Assembly: GCA_029863645.1 (NCBI GenBank)
Contig: JAOTVA010000003.1
Location: 1 to 64,000 of the forward strand
Origin: Gemmatimonadota bacterium
GTDB taxonomy: Bacteria; Gemmatimonadota; Gemmatimonadetes; Longimicrobiales; Gaopeijiaceae
Reading direction: 5' to 3'
DNA length: 64,000 nucleotides
Part shown: positions 8,895-18,314 of the stretch, one piece after another
How the letters are laid out: each line of letters starts with the position of its first letter
How positions within the stretch are numbered: position 1 is the stretch's first letter
The notes under the pieces: generated by a model
The model's input: the letters and a program-made list of their open reading frames with translations, nothing else
Databases searched by the model: none
Told to the model about the DNA's origin: nothing
Made by a program: the position numbers and the translations under genes

Positions 8895-9961
8895 TCACGA
8901 CAAGCCTTCGTCGCTCGGCCCTCCAGCAGGTGGCATGTCCGACGCCGGCTCCGGATTCGGGATGCGTGCAGTTGGGTCACGGCTCGGGTGGCAAGATGAG
9001 CGCGCGCCTGCTCCGTGAGCGCTTCCTCCCGCGCTTCGGCAACAAGTACCTCGATGGGCTGGGAGACGGCGCACGCGTGCCAGTCGAGGGCGTCGAGGTA
9101 GTCGTGTCCACCGACACCTTCGTCGTGAGTCCGCTCGAGTTCCCCGGTGGCAACATCGGGCACCTCGCCGTACACGGCACGGTCAACGACGTCGCCATGA
9201 TGGGAGCTGTTCCGAAGTACCTGTCGGCAGGCTTCGTCCTAGAGGAGGGCCTCGGCTTCGACGTGTTGGACCGCATCCTGGACGCCATGGCCGAGGCTTC
9301 GGCGGCCTGCGGAGTGGAGATCGTTACGGGCGACACCAAGGTCGTCGACCGCGGCAAAGCGGACGGGCTCTTCGTGAACACGACCGGCGTCGGATTCCTG
9401 AGCGATGGGTTCCGGCCGGCTCCCGACCTCGCACGTCCGGGCGACTCGGTGCTTGTCACTGGGCCCCTGGGCCGTCACGGAATGGCGATCATGGCTGCCC
9501 GCGAAGGACTGGCTTTCGAAGCCGACATCGAGAGCGACACGGCGTCGTTGGTCCCGCTCGTGGAGGCCCTGAGGGTCGCCGTGGGTGCAGGGGTTCATTG
9601 CCTGCGGGACGCCACCAGGGGAGGCGTCGCGTCGGCGCTGAACGAGATCGCCCAAGCCTCGGGTGTGGGTGTCGCTCTTTCGGGCGACCTGCCGGTGCCG
9701 ACGGCCGTCGAGGCTGCTTGTGAGATGCTGGGCCTCGACCCCCTCTATGTGGCGAACGAGGGGGTCATGGTGGCCCTCGTGAGCCCTGAAGTCGAGGCCG
9801 ACGCGCTCGCCGCCCTCAGGGCACACCCCGTCGGGGCTTCGGCCACCCGGATCGGGCACGTCGTCGCCGAGCACCAGGGTATGGTCGTGCTCCGCACGGG
9901 CCTGGGCGGCACCAGAGTCGTGGACATGCTTCCCGGGGATCAGCTCCCCAGGATCTGCTGA
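8891..9961 (+). CDS. hypE: Carbamoyl dehydratase HypE
   Basis: Converts the carbamoyl group on its C-terminal Cys to a thiocyanate with ATP; this is the cyanide donor. The N-terminal [10 protein letters not shown] motif, the PurM-like ATP-binding fold ([14 protein letters not shown]) and the C-terminal ending PRIC with the catalytic last Cys are all visible. From the ATG at 8891 the product is 356 aa with about 25 extra residues before the usual start. It overlaps hypD by 4 bases and completes the hyp set (A, B, F, C, D, E). Confidence 0.94.
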   Translation: MITTSLRRSALQQVACPTPAPDSGCVQLGHGSGGKMSARLLRERFLPRFGNKYLDGLGDGARVPVEGVEVVVSTDTFVVSPLEFPGGNIGHLAVHGTVNDVAMMGAVPKYLSAGFVLEEGLGFDVLDRILDAMAEASAACGVEIVTGDTKVVDRGKADGLFVNTTGVGFLSDGFRPAPDLARPGDSVLVTGPLGRHGMAIMAAREGLAFEADIESDTASLVPLVEALRVAVGAGVHCLRDATRGGVASALNEIAQASGVGVALSGDLPVPTAVEAACEMLGLDPLYVANEGVMVALVSPEVEADALAALRAHPVGASATRIGHVVAEHQGMVVLRTGLGGTRVVDMLPGDQLPRIC

Positions 9962-9974
9962 GAGAGGAGGAATC

Positions 9975-10214
9975 ATGAGGACCACACGTGCTTGGCTCAC
10001 ACCGGTCGCGACCGGGCTTTTGCTACTGATGCCGGTATCGCTGTTGGCACACGAGGGACACGCGGGCGACCACGGATGGCTCGCCGGCGCGACGCAGCCG
10101 CTGTTGAGCCTGGACCACTTCCTGGCCGGACTTGTCGTGGCGACGGTCGTGTCGATCGGGGTGGCATTCATGGCCCGACGAAGACATCGTTTTGAGGCGC
10201 GCGTCGAGCCATAA
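9975..10214 (+). CDS. Miniature HupE/UreJ-like membrane protein
   Basis: A 79-aa protein with a signal-like first helix (ending SLLA), a histidine-rich stretch HEGHAGDHG, the phrase QPLLSLDHFLAGLVVATVVS resembling the HPLxGxDHLLA motif of HupE/UreJ nickel permeases, and a basic tail. Full HupE proteins are about 190-200 aa with six helices, so this would be only the N-terminal third. A strong GAGAGGAGG precedes the ATG and it lies 13 bases after hypE, so it probably belongs to the operon. It could be a nickel-binding accessory or a degenerate HupE. Family assignment is by eye. Confidence 0.6.
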   Translation: MRTTRAWLTPVATGLLLLMPVSLLAHEGHAGDHGWLAGATQPLLSLDHFLAGLVVATVVSIGVAFMARRRHRFEARVEP

Positions 10215-10278
10215 GCGGAGCGCTCCCACGGTTGGCCATCAGCCCGTCCATCTCGCCTAGACGCACACCGCCAGCGAA

Positions 10279-11217
10279 TTGCTCGAAACCATCCTTCTGA
10301 TGCTCGGCCTCCTCGGCCTGTGGGGCGGTACGCTCCTGACCGTCCGAGGCGCAGTCGAGCTGAGCGAGCGACACGGGCTTTCCAAGGGCTTCGTGGGCCT
10401 GACGGTCCTGGCGATCGGGACCGACCTCCCCGAGCTGCTGGTCTCGATCAGTGGCAGCGTTCAACAGCTTCAGGGCATCGAGGCATCGGGTGTCATTGTC
10501 GGCAATGCGACGGGCAGCGCGATGGCTCAGGGAACGCTCGCCCTTGGAGTGGCGGGATTGGTGGGGTACTTAGGCGTCGCTCCTCGGATGGTCCGCCGAG
10601 ATGGACTCACCCTCCTACTCGCGATCGGGCTCACCACGGCGCTCACCTTCGACGGGTACGTGGGCCACTTCGAGGGCGCGGCACTGCTGCTAGCGTACCT
10701 GATCTATCTCGTGGCGCTGGTGCAGGAGGAGAGCCATAACGGCCATTCCCGCGGGCCGCCTGCCAAGGCAGGCACGTCACCCGCGCTGTCAATCGGCTTC
10801 GGACTCGTGACGGTCATCCTTGCCGCACACATCGTCGTGACGGAAGCCGTCGTGCTCGCGGAGGCATGGGGAATCGGTCAGACGGTCCTCGGCGTGCTGA
10901 TCATCGGTGCCGGTACGAGCCTGCCGGAGCTGGCACTGGCTGTCGGTGCCGCCAGGAAGGGCCACGCCAGCATGTCCGTCGGGAACGTGCTCGGAAGCAA
11001 CATCTTCGACCTGCTCGTTCCCGTGGGTCTCGGGGCAGCCATCCACCCTCTGATCGTGGCGCCTGAAACGCTCTACTTCGATCTGCCGGCTCTGACCCTA
11101 GCCACCGTGGCCCTCCTGATCTTCCTCACCCGACGACGGGGACTACAGCGGCACGAGGCCGTCGCGCTGGTGGTGCTCTACGTGGGTTACGCCACGATCC
11201 GGGTCCTGTCGATCTGA
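10279..11217 (+). CDS. Sodium/calcium exchanger family (CaCA, YrbG-like) membrane protein
   Basis: Inner-membrane cation antiporter of about 312 aa built from two homologous halves. Each half has the alpha-repeat signature: GFVGLTVLAIGTDLPELLVSI with GNATGSAMAQG in the first, and TVLGVLIIGAGTSLPELALA with VGNVLGSNIFDLL in the second. About ten hydrophobic helices alternate with a central hydrophilic loop. The start is uncertain: TTG at 10279 lacks a good Shine-Dalgarno, and the ATG at 10300 is possible. It lies 64 bases after the HupE-like gene and need not share its promoter. Confidence 0.85.
   Translation: MLETILLMLGLLGLWGGTLLTVRGAVELSERHGLSKGFVGLTVLAIGTDLPELLVSISGSVQQLQGIEASGVIVGNATGSAMAQGTLALGVAGLVGYLGVAPRMVRRDGLTLLLAIGLTTALTFDGYVGHFEGAALLLAYLIYLVALVQEESHNGHSRGPPAKAGTSPALSIGFGLVTVILAAHIVVTEAVVLAEAWGIGQTVLGVLIIGAGTSLPELALAVGAARKGHASMSVGNVLGSNIFDLLVPVGLGAAIHPLIVAPETLYFDLPALTLATVALLIFLTRRRGLQRHEAVALVVLYVGYATIRVLSI
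10758..10773. repeat. Perfect palindrome inside the exchanger gene
   Basis: GCCTGCC and GGCAGGC separated by AA form a 7-bp perfect inverted repeat in the part of the exchanger gene that encodes the central hydrophilic loop. It keeps the reading frame. It may be a small repetitive palindrome or chance. Confidence 0.4.
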
Positions 11218-11247
11218 GCAGGCCGCTGAAGCGCCAACTGCCCTCAG

Positions 11248-11263
11248 CGACCTGCTCAGGTCG
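11248..11263. terminator. Hairpin between convergent genes
   Basis: CGACCTG and CAGGTCG separated by CT form a 7-bp perfect inverted repeat in the 72-base gap between the exchanger gene and the DUF4382 gene, which converge here. No T-run follows, so it is at best a partial or bidirectional terminator. Confidence 0.4.
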
Positions 11264-11289
11264 GGTGAACCCAGGGTGTCAGTGAAGCC

Positions 11290-12123
11290 TCAGTCGTCGA
11301 ACTCGATCTCGGTGAAGCCGTTTTCCATCTCCACTTCGAACTCGAGCAACTGCTGCGTCGCGTCGTAGTCCCAGTCCTGCAGCTCGATCACCGTACCGTC
11401 GGGGTTCGTGAACCAGATGTCTGGAGAGACGTTGACTGTAAGGTCACGACTTGCGGCTCCCTGGTCGTCGATCACCAAACGCGGGAGCAGCTCGAACTCG
11501 ATCTCGATCTCGGCTTCCAGGAAGACCCGAAAGTCGATCGAGCCCCCCGCCGACGGTGCGAACGATCCCATAACCAGGGCGCTCGCCTTCCTCGGCCAAT
11601 CGGGAATCTCGGCGAGGATCTCCGCCCGTACCGCAGCGATGAGCGCCGCCTCCGTCGGATCGCCTTCGTCGTCCTCGAGGTCCTCGATCTCGAAGTCGAG
11701 CTCCTTGTAGTTCCCTGCGGGGATGAGGGCCGTGACCGCCTCGATGGGCTGCCCGTCGAGCGCGAGCTTGAGGAATCTCGGTCCCGCTTCGAACTCGCCG
11801 CAGTCAAACCCCGAGACTTCGACGGAATCGCAGGAAGGGTCGTCACGCTTGAGCTCGACCTCGTTGATGATGATGAAGAGCGAGTCGAGCGTGAGGGTGC
11901 CGTTCGTGCCCGTCACGTGGATGTGGGGCAGCGGACCGTCCGTAAGCGCCGGGCCCCCACCAACGAGGCCCGGAGCCGCGGCCGGGCCACCGCTTCCTGC
12001 GACCCGGAAGTTCAACGACACCTGGGCCGGCCCGGATACTCCCGTGCCGTCCGCGCATCCGCCCAGTAAGACGAGTGCCGCGGTAGCCGCGGCCGCACGC
12101 GTCGTCCATCGCTTCGTATCCAT
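11290..12123 (-). CDS. DUF4382-like secreted lipoprotein
   Basis: A 277-aa protein with a lipoprotein signal (AALVLLGGC, lipobox Cys about residue 23). The mature part resembles DUF4382: strands HVTGTNGTLTLDSLFIIINEVEL, then ALDGQPIEAVTALIPAGNYKELDFEI, followed by an acidic region. Function is unknown; the fold is expected to be a beta-sandwich outside the cytoplasm. The ATG at 12123 was chosen over an upstream in-frame start because it places the signal peptide correctly. A sigma-54 -24/-12 element lies about 50 bases upstream, and a sigma-54 activator gene is divergent from it. A smaller relative lies at 15139-15783. Confidence 0.7.
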   Translation of the reverse strand: MDTKRWTTRAAAATAALVLLGGCADGTGVSGPAQVSLNFRVAGSGGPAAAPGLVGGGPALTDGPLPHIHVTGTNGTLTLDSLFIIINEVELKRDDPSCDSVEVSGFDCGEFEAGPRFLKLALDGQPIEAVTALIPAGNYKELDFEIEDLEDDEGDPTEAALIAAVRAEILAEIPDWPRKASALVMGSFAPSAGGSIDFRVFLEAEIEIEFELLPRLVIDDQGAASRDLTVNVSPDIWFTNPDGTVIELQDWDYDATQQLLEFEVEMENGFTEIEFDD

Positions 12124-12174
12124 GCTGACACCCTTGGTTCTGAGTTCTAATGAGTTCTCGTGCCTTCTGGAAAA

Positions 12175-12189
12175 GCAAGGCGCGTGCCG
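12175..12189 (-). promoter_or_regulatory. Sigma-54 -24/-12 promoter of the DUF4382 gene
   Basis: On the minus strand the sequence reads CGGCAC-GCGCC-TTGC followed by T, matching the consensus TGGCAC-N5-TTGCW at all positions but the first. The GG and GC pairs have the required 12-base register. A start of transcription near 12163 would leave a leader of about 40 bases before the ATG at 12123. Confidence 0.75.
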
Positions 12190-12252
12190 CACGCCCAAAC
12201 TCTTCTGTATCAACAACTTGTGATTTCCATATCATTCGACGAAGACCAGTGA

Positions 12253-12299
12253 TGCACTATTACATTGCGGCAATTCCATCATTGCATCAAATTAGTGCA
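12253..12299. promoter_or_regulatory. Candidate activator site: TGCACTA / TAGTGCA inverted repeat
   Basis: TGCACTA (12253-12259) and TAGTGCA (12293-12299) are 7-bp inverted half-sites 33 bases apart, so their centres are 40 bases apart, about four helical turns. A second dyad, ATTGC-G-GCAAT (12264-12274), sits between them, and GATGCA/TGCATC overlaps both ends. They lie 65-110 bases upstream of the DUF4382 sigma-54 promoter, the usual place for an enhancer-binding protein, and the right half-site touches the activator's own ATG at 12301, which would allow autoregulation. Confidence 0.5.
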
Positions 12300-12300
12300 C

Positions 12301-13695
<1,395 letters not shown>

Positions 13696-13705
13696 GCGCA
13701 CCAAA

Positions 13706-13717
13706 ACGGTGCACCGT
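13706..13717. promoter_or_regulatory. Perfect 12-bp palindrome after the activator gene
   Basis: ACGGTGCACCGT lies 10 bases after the activator stop and carries the GTGCAC core also found in the 12293-12300 half-site. A wider GGGGGC...GCCCCC pairing (13681-13686 with 13721-13726) surrounds it. It could be an operator for the TPR gene or part of a terminator hairpin; no T-run follows. Confidence 0.35.
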
Positions 13718-13840
13718 AGAGCCCCCGCCGTTGACTGAGAACGCGGTCGCTATCCCCGTAACTGATTTCAGCACTGTATCTTACGTATCGGGTCAACTCC
13801 GTGCGGAATGCGGGCACGAAGCCTGCCCTACGGTACCGTC

Positions 13841-15142
13841 ATGAAGCGCCTGACCCTGGACGAAGTGAGGACCGCTCTCCCCGAGCTGGACGAATTGCGT
13901 CCGATTCTCGACGACCTCCTCGGCCGGTCGGAGCCCGACCGGTCGAAGGCCTGGGCCGGATCGGGACAGCTGGACACGGTGGGCTCGCGGTTCGTGCCCG
14001 ACATCTCCGCGGCGCATGACTTCGCAGCCCTGGCACGCCGAGAGGCTGACCGACTCCAGGCGGTCTACAGGCTCGTGGGCAGGGCCCTGGCGGCCCTGGC
14101 CGCGGGTGACGCGCTCGGGGCTGCGGCCGCACTCCTCGAAGCGGCCGCGTCGGAAGAGGCGGGTGACAGGCCGGATCGGGCACTCGGCTATGCCGAAGCC
14201 GCCTTCCGGGCCGTCGAGGGCGATCGCGACCGGACCGTGGCCGCTCTGGCTCTGCGCCGTTCCGCGCGGGCGGCCCGAACGCTCGGCGACCTCGCCGATG
14301 CGTTGCGTCGTTACGAGCAATCCCACGATCTCGCACGCGGCATGTCCGATACTCGCGGCGCGGCGGAGGCCGCCATCGGGGCGGGCAACGTGCTCCAAGA
14401 TCAGGGACGCTGGGACGAGGCCGAGTCCCGGTACCGTACGGCCCTCGAGGTACTCGAGCCGTTGACGGAACCGGCGCCAGAGCGCTGGCACGCGCTGATC
14501 AATCTCCACATCGTCGCGCGCTCTCGCGGTCGCATCGAAGAGAGCCTACCGCTGCTTCGCGAGGCCGAGGCAGCCGCCGCGGTCATAGACGCCGACTCCG
14601 CGACCCCGTTCATCGAGAACGCGCGCGGGCAGCTCCTCATGGCACAGGGGGCCTACGACCGGGCGGAGGAGCACTTCCGTACGGCGGTGCGGACGGCGAC
14701 GCACAGCCGCGCACGCATCACGATGCGCTTGAATCTCGCGGAATCGTTCCTTGCGCGCGGCCGAACACTTGATGCGGCCGAACATGCGCGCGAGGCCGAG
14801 CGGGAGGCCATTCGCGCGCGAATGGTCCCGACTCTTCCAGAGGTGTATCGGCTGTTGGGCCGCATCGCCTCCGCGGAAGACAACCCGGACGCATTCGTCC
14901 TCTTCGAACGATCGCTGGAGTTGGTCCGCCAACGGAAGCTCCCGATCCTCGAGGAGGCACTCACGGTCCAGGCCTACGCGGAAGCCGAGGCGCTAAGGGG
15001 TGAGAAAGACACGGCGGAGCAGTTGCTGGAGGAAGCACGTGAGCGCTTCGCCGTATTGGGTATGACCCAGGAAAGACAACGCTGGGCGGACGTCTTCGGT
15101 CCGCCATCCGACAACGATATCCCTGCCAAGGGAATGACATGA
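13841..15142 (+). CDS. TPR-repeat protein
   Basis: A 433-aa soluble helical protein made largely of tetratricopeptide-like repeats from about residue 75 onward, with phrases such as RSARAARTLGDLADALRRYEQ, GAGNVLQDQGRWDEAESRYR and ARGQLLMAQGAYDRAEEHFR. No signal peptide or enzyme motif is visible. It probably acts as a protein-interaction scaffold. The ATG at 13841 was chosen; an in-frame start at 13808 would add 11 residues. It lies between the sigma-54 activator and a lipoprotein gene and overlaps the latter by 4 bases, so the two are likely made together. GGGCAC-GAAGC-CTGC just upstream resembles a weak -24/-12 element but would leave almost no leader. Confidence 0.75.
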   Translation: MKRLTLDEVRTALPELDELRPILDDLLGRSEPDRSKAWAGSGQLDTVGSRFVPDISAAHDFAALARREADRLQAVYRLVGRALAALAAGDALGAAAALLEAAASEEAGDRPDRALGYAEAAFRAVEGDRDRTVAALALRRSARAARTLGDLADALRRYEQSHDLARGMSDTRGAAEAAIGAGNVLQDQGRWDEAESRYRTALEVLEPLTEPAPERWHALINLHIVARSRGRIEESLPLLREAEAAAAVIDADSATPFIENARGQLLMAQGAYDRAEEHFRTAVRTATHSRARITMRLNLAESFLARGRTLDAAEHAREAEREAIRARMVPTLPEVYRLLGRIASAEDNPDAFVLFERSLELVRQRKLPILEEALTVQAYAEAEALRGEKDTAEQLLEEARERFAVLGMTQERQRWADVFGPPSDNDIPAKGMT

Positions 15143-15783
15143 TGAGTTCGAATAGATATCCCAGAACCATGGGATGGGCCGCCTCGGCCATCCTGGGTCT
15201 CGTCGCCGCGGGTTGCGGCAACGTGGTCGCCGGCGGGCTCGTTGGCGAGGCGACCGTCGTCGTCTCCGGCGACGCGGACACGCTCGCGCTGGCTGCGCAG
15301 TTCTCTACCCGACCGACGATCGCTACGCTACCGACGCTCAGTTCACACGAGGGCGAATCCGAGGTGGAGGGCGAGGTCGAGGCTCGCTTCCTCGTCTTTC
15401 TGATCACCGAAGGCGGGGCTTCCCTTCAGCTCGGTGACGAGGAGAGCCGTGTCCGGGTGGACCTGAGAGGACGCAACGAAGTCCGGGCCGTGACGGAGCT
15501 CGTCCCTGCGAGGCGCTATACGGAGTTCCAACTGGTCTTCACCGAGATCAGAGCCGAAGTGGAAGGGCTGGTCATCGACGGAATGCTGGTGCCGGAAGTG
15601 CGGGTCGAGCTGGAGGACCTTAGCCTCGTCGTAGCCCGGCCGATCGACCTCGACGTCACCGCGGGAGAGCGCGTCGAGCTCGTCGTCGACCTGAACACGG
15701 CAGCGTGGCTCGGGGCCGTGAGCCCCACAGGGGGTGTCGACCAGACCGTCTTCCAGGAGCTGGTGAACGTCGTGGTGCGGTAG
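15139..15783 (+). CDS. DUF4382-like lipoprotein
   Basis: A 214-aa protein with a lipoprotein signal (ILGLVAAGC). The mature region has the pattern FLVFLITEGGASLQLGDEE, then VTELVPARRYTEFQLVFTEI, which parallels the VTALIPAGNYKELDFEI segment of the lipoprotein at 11290-12123, so the two look like distant relatives. Function is unknown; it is expected at the outer or inner membrane surface. ATG overlaps the TPR stop by 4 bases. Confidence 0.65.
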   Translation: MMSSNRYPRTMGWAASAILGLVAAGCGNVVAGGLVGEATVVVSGDADTLALAAQFSTRPTIATLPTLSSHEGESEVEGEVEARFLVFLITEGGASLQLGDEESRVRVDLRGRNEVRAVTELVPARRYTEFQLVFTEIRAEVEGLVIDGMLVPEVRVELEDLSLVVARPIDLDVTAGERVELVVDLNTAAWLGAVSPTGGVDQTVFQELVNVVVR

Positions 15784-15947
15784 CCTCCCTCACCGGGAAC
15801 CAGCGGCAGTCGTCGTGGCACTCAATTAGGAGAAGGGCTCCTGGCACTCTCCCCACGTGCGCCTGCCGAAAACCCCCGACAGCGCCAGCGATCCAGGATC
15901 TAGATCATTGGGGGACAGGCGGCGACGCTTTCGGAGGGTTGGAATCA

Positions 15948-17429
15948 ATGGATCGCAGAAGCTTCATCGGTCTGGTCGGCGCGGGAGCCGTGCTTCCAAG
16001 CGGCTTCCCGGGGCTGAGCAAGGCGTTTCAGCAAACGCCGCGAAATCCGCTACGCCGAGCGGTCACGGTTTCCGGGGAAGGGCTGACACTCACCGCGCGT
16101 CCCGCGCGGGTCGATGCCGGCCCCGGCCTCGTGGACGCTTGGACACTCAACGGCTCGGTGCCGTCCCCCACGATTCGGCTACTGCAGGGCCAGACCGCCC
16201 GCATCGATCTCGTGAATCAGTTGCCCGAACGGACGATTCTCCACTGGCACGGCTTGGCCGTACCGCAGGAGGCCGACGGACATCCGCGGCTCGCGATCGA
16301 CCCCGGCGAGACGTACGGCTACGAGTTCCCCGTTCTGGACCGGCCGGGCACCTACTGGTACCACCCCCACACCCACGGGGTCACGGCGGCTCAAACCTAT
16401 AAGGGAATCGGTGGCCTCTTGATCGTCGAGGGCGACGAGGAGGACGGCTACGAGCTGCCGTCGGGCGAATACGAGATTCCTCTCATCCTCCAGGACAAGC
16501 GGCTCGGAGGGGATCTATCCCTGGCCTATGGCGTCGGGATGCCGCACGACAGGATGCACGGCTACTTGGGGGACACCGCGTTCGCGAATGGGGTGGCCGA
16601 CCCGACGGTCGACGTGCGTCGCTCGCGCTACCGGCTGAGGATCCTGAACGGGTCGAACGCGCGGATCTTCGATCTCGGCCTCTCGAATGGGGACCCGCTG
16701 ACCCTGATCGGGAGTGACGGAGGGCTGCTGGAGGCACCCATCCGTGCGGAGCGCATCATGCTCGGCCCGGCTGAGCGGGCCGACATCTTGGTTGACTTCT
16801 CGGCACGGCAGTCCGGGGAGCGGGTGATGCTTCGCTCTCTGGCCTTCGAAGCCCCCGGCATGATGATGGGCATGAGGGGTGGGCGCGGGGGCCGTGGCAT
16901 GATGATGGGCATGGGTGGGCCCGGGCAGGGCAGTGAGCTGGACCTGCTCGAGTTCGTGGTGCAGGACTCCCCCGCCGAGCCGGGACCTCCCCCGCCGACG
17001 CGGTTTTCGACCGTGCCGGATCACGGCCGGATTACCGCCGCGACCCCCCGCCGCACCTATACGTTCAACAGCTCGATGATGATGGGGAGCGGGCCGACCC
17101 ACACCATCAACGGAAAGACGTTCGAGTTGGAGCGCGTGGATGAGCGCGTGCCGGTGAGGCGAACGGAGGTGTGGACTTTCGTGAATGAGAGCGAGCTGCC
17201 GCACCCTGTGCACGTGCATGCGGGACAGTTCCGGGTGCTCTCGCGCACCGGAGGACGCGCTCGCGTCATGGCGTGGGAAACCGGCCTGAAGGACACTGTG
17301 CTGACCATGCCGGGTGAGCGCGTTGACGTGGCTGTGCGCTTCGTTCACGAGGGCCTCTTCCTACTCCACTGCCACAATCTGGAGCACGAGGACATGAACA
17401 TGATGCTCAACTTCGAGGTGGTCGCATGA
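15948..17429 (+). CDS. Multicopper oxidase with methionine-rich insert
   Basis: Periplasmic cupredoxin-type oxidase, 493 aa, with a twin-arginine-like signal (DRRSFIGLVGAG). Copper ligands are visible at H99-W-H101, HPHTH (139-143), HPVHVH (419-424) and HCHNLEH (474-480), with M485 as the likely type-1 axial ligand as in CueO. A Met/Gly/Arg insert at about residues 305-322 (two MMMGM blocks) and another MMMG nearer the C-terminus suggest Cu(I) oxidation and copper tolerance. CGGAGGG precedes the ATG at 15948. The stop overlaps the DUF302 start (ATGA), so it heads a stress operon. The upstream gap has two TGGCACTC copies but no matching -12 element. Confidence 0.9.
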   Translation: MDRRSFIGLVGAGAVLPSGFPGLSKAFQQTPRNPLRRAVTVSGEGLTLTARPARVDAGPGLVDAWTLNGSVPSPTIRLLQGQTARIDLVNQLPERTILHWHGLAVPQEADGHPRLAIDPGETYGYEFPVLDRPGTYWYHPHTHGVTAAQTYKGIGGLLIVEGDEEDGYELPSGEYEIPLILQDKRLGGDLSLAYGVGMPHDRMHGYLGDTAFANGVADPTVDVRRSRYRLRILNGSNARIFDLGLSNGDPLTLIGSDGGLLEAPIRAERIMLGPAERADILVDFSARQSGERVMLRSLAFEAPGMMMGMRGGRGGRGMMMGMGGPGQGSELDLLEFVVQDSPAEPGPPPPTRFSTVPDHGRITAATPRRTYTFNSSMMMGSGPTHTINGKTFELERVDERVPVRRTEVWTFVNESELPHPVHVHAGQFRVLSRTGGRARVMAWETGLKDTVLTMPGERVDVAVRFVHEGLFLLHCHNLEHEDMNMMLNFEVVA

Positions 17430-17860
17430 ACACCACAGTTCCACTTGCAATAGATGTTCGGCTGGATGGCTCTTATGAGGAAGCGCTCGAGCGTGTGGCG
17501 GACGCGCTGAAAGAGCAGGGCTTCGGGATCCTCACGCGCATCGACGTGAAGGAGACCCTCAAGACGAAGCTCGATGTCGACTTTCGTGACTACGCGATCC
17601 TCGGCGCATGCAACCCGAAGCTGGCCCACCGGGCCCTATCGGCCCGGCCCGAGATCGGCCTCATGCTGCCGTGCAACGTCACGGTCGAGGCCACCGGAGG
17701 GGGCGGGGTCTTGGTGAGGATCGCCGACCCGCGCGTCATGATGGGCGTAGGCGGCTTCGAGAACGACCCAGAAATCGCTGCGGTCGCCAGCGAAGCTCGC
17801 GCGCTACTGGCGCAGGCCGCCGTCCAGCTCTCAACTTCGTCATCGACACGTGAGGGCTGA
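17426..17860 (+). CDS. DUF302 family protein
   Basis: A 144-aa protein with the DUF302 pattern: EEALERVADALKEQGFGILTRIDVKETLKTKL near the N-terminus, then YAILGACNPKLAHRAL and IGLMLPCNVTVEA. The family is small and cytoplasmic, often near copper or sulfur genes, and its role is unknown. It is translationally coupled to the multicopper oxidase. Confidence 0.85.
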   Translation: MNTTVPLAIDVRLDGSYEEALERVADALKEQGFGILTRIDVKETLKTKLDVDFRDYAILGACNPKLAHRALSARPEIGLMLPCNVTVEATGGGGVLVRIADPRVMMGVGGFENDPEIAAVASEARALLAQAAVQLSTSSSTREG

Positions 17861-17864
17861 CGAC

Positions 17865-18314
17865 ATGGAAGACACGTTCGAGGTTACGTTATCCCGGCAC
17901 GAGAAGTACCAGTTCGACGTCGACTTCCAGGACGGAAGCCGAACGACCCTGCGAATGGACGAACCCGAGCCGCTCGGGGACGGGCAGGGACCGAGTGCGG
18001 CCAGGGTTCTTGCGGCTGCCATCGGCAACTGCCTGAGTGCCAGCCTCCTCTTCTGTCTGGGCAAGGCCAGAATCGACGTCGCCGATGTAGAGACGCGCAT
18101 CACCGGATCCATCGTGCGTAACGAGCAGGGGCGGATGCGTCTCGGGTCGCTCAAGGTGCACATCCAACCAGACGTCGGGACGGTTCCTCCGGAGAAGCTC
18201 CAACGATGCCTGGCCATCTTCGAGGACTTCTGCGTCGTGACCGCGAGTGTGCGCGACGGTCTCGACGTGGAAGTCGAGGTCGGCACCCCAGTCGAGGTGG
18301 AGTCCCATGTTTGA
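17865..18314 (+). CDS. OsmC-like protein
   Basis: A 149-aa protein resembling the OsmC/Ohr fold: GPSAARVLAAAIGNCLSASLLFCLGKARI carries the usual peroxidatic Cys position on the long helix, and a second Cys occurs in FEDFCVVTASVRDG. OsmC/Ohr proteins reduce organic peroxides. A GTG at 17850 is in frame, but the ATG at 17865 has GAGG at proper spacing. Its stop lies just after the start of the downstream UspA gene. Confidence 0.8.
   Translation: MEDTFEVTLSRHEKYQFDVDFQDGSRTTLRMDEPEPLGDGQGPSAARVLAAAIGNCLSASLLFCLGKARIDVADVETRITGSIVRNEQGRMRLGSLKVHIQPDVGTVPPEKLQRCLAIFEDFCVVTASVRDGLDVEVEVGTPVEVESHV

Noticed and set aside
12264-12287. GGCAATTCCATCATTGC as a sigma-54 promoter for the first activator
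   Set aside because: GG and GC are 15 bases apart where 12 are needed.
13812-13826. GGGCAC-GAAGC-CTGC before the TPR gene as a sigma-54 promoter
   Set aside because: The register is right, but it would leave almost no leader before the ATG and the -12 box is imperfect; kept only as a remark.
15810-15850. Two TGGCACTC copies before the multicopper oxidase as sigma-54 promoters
   Set aside because: Neither has a GC pair at the -12 position in register.
16179-17348. Minus-strand His-rich frames opposite the multicopper oxidase
   Set aside because: The His and Ala runs are the reverse reading of the Met/Gly-rich codons; no coding support.
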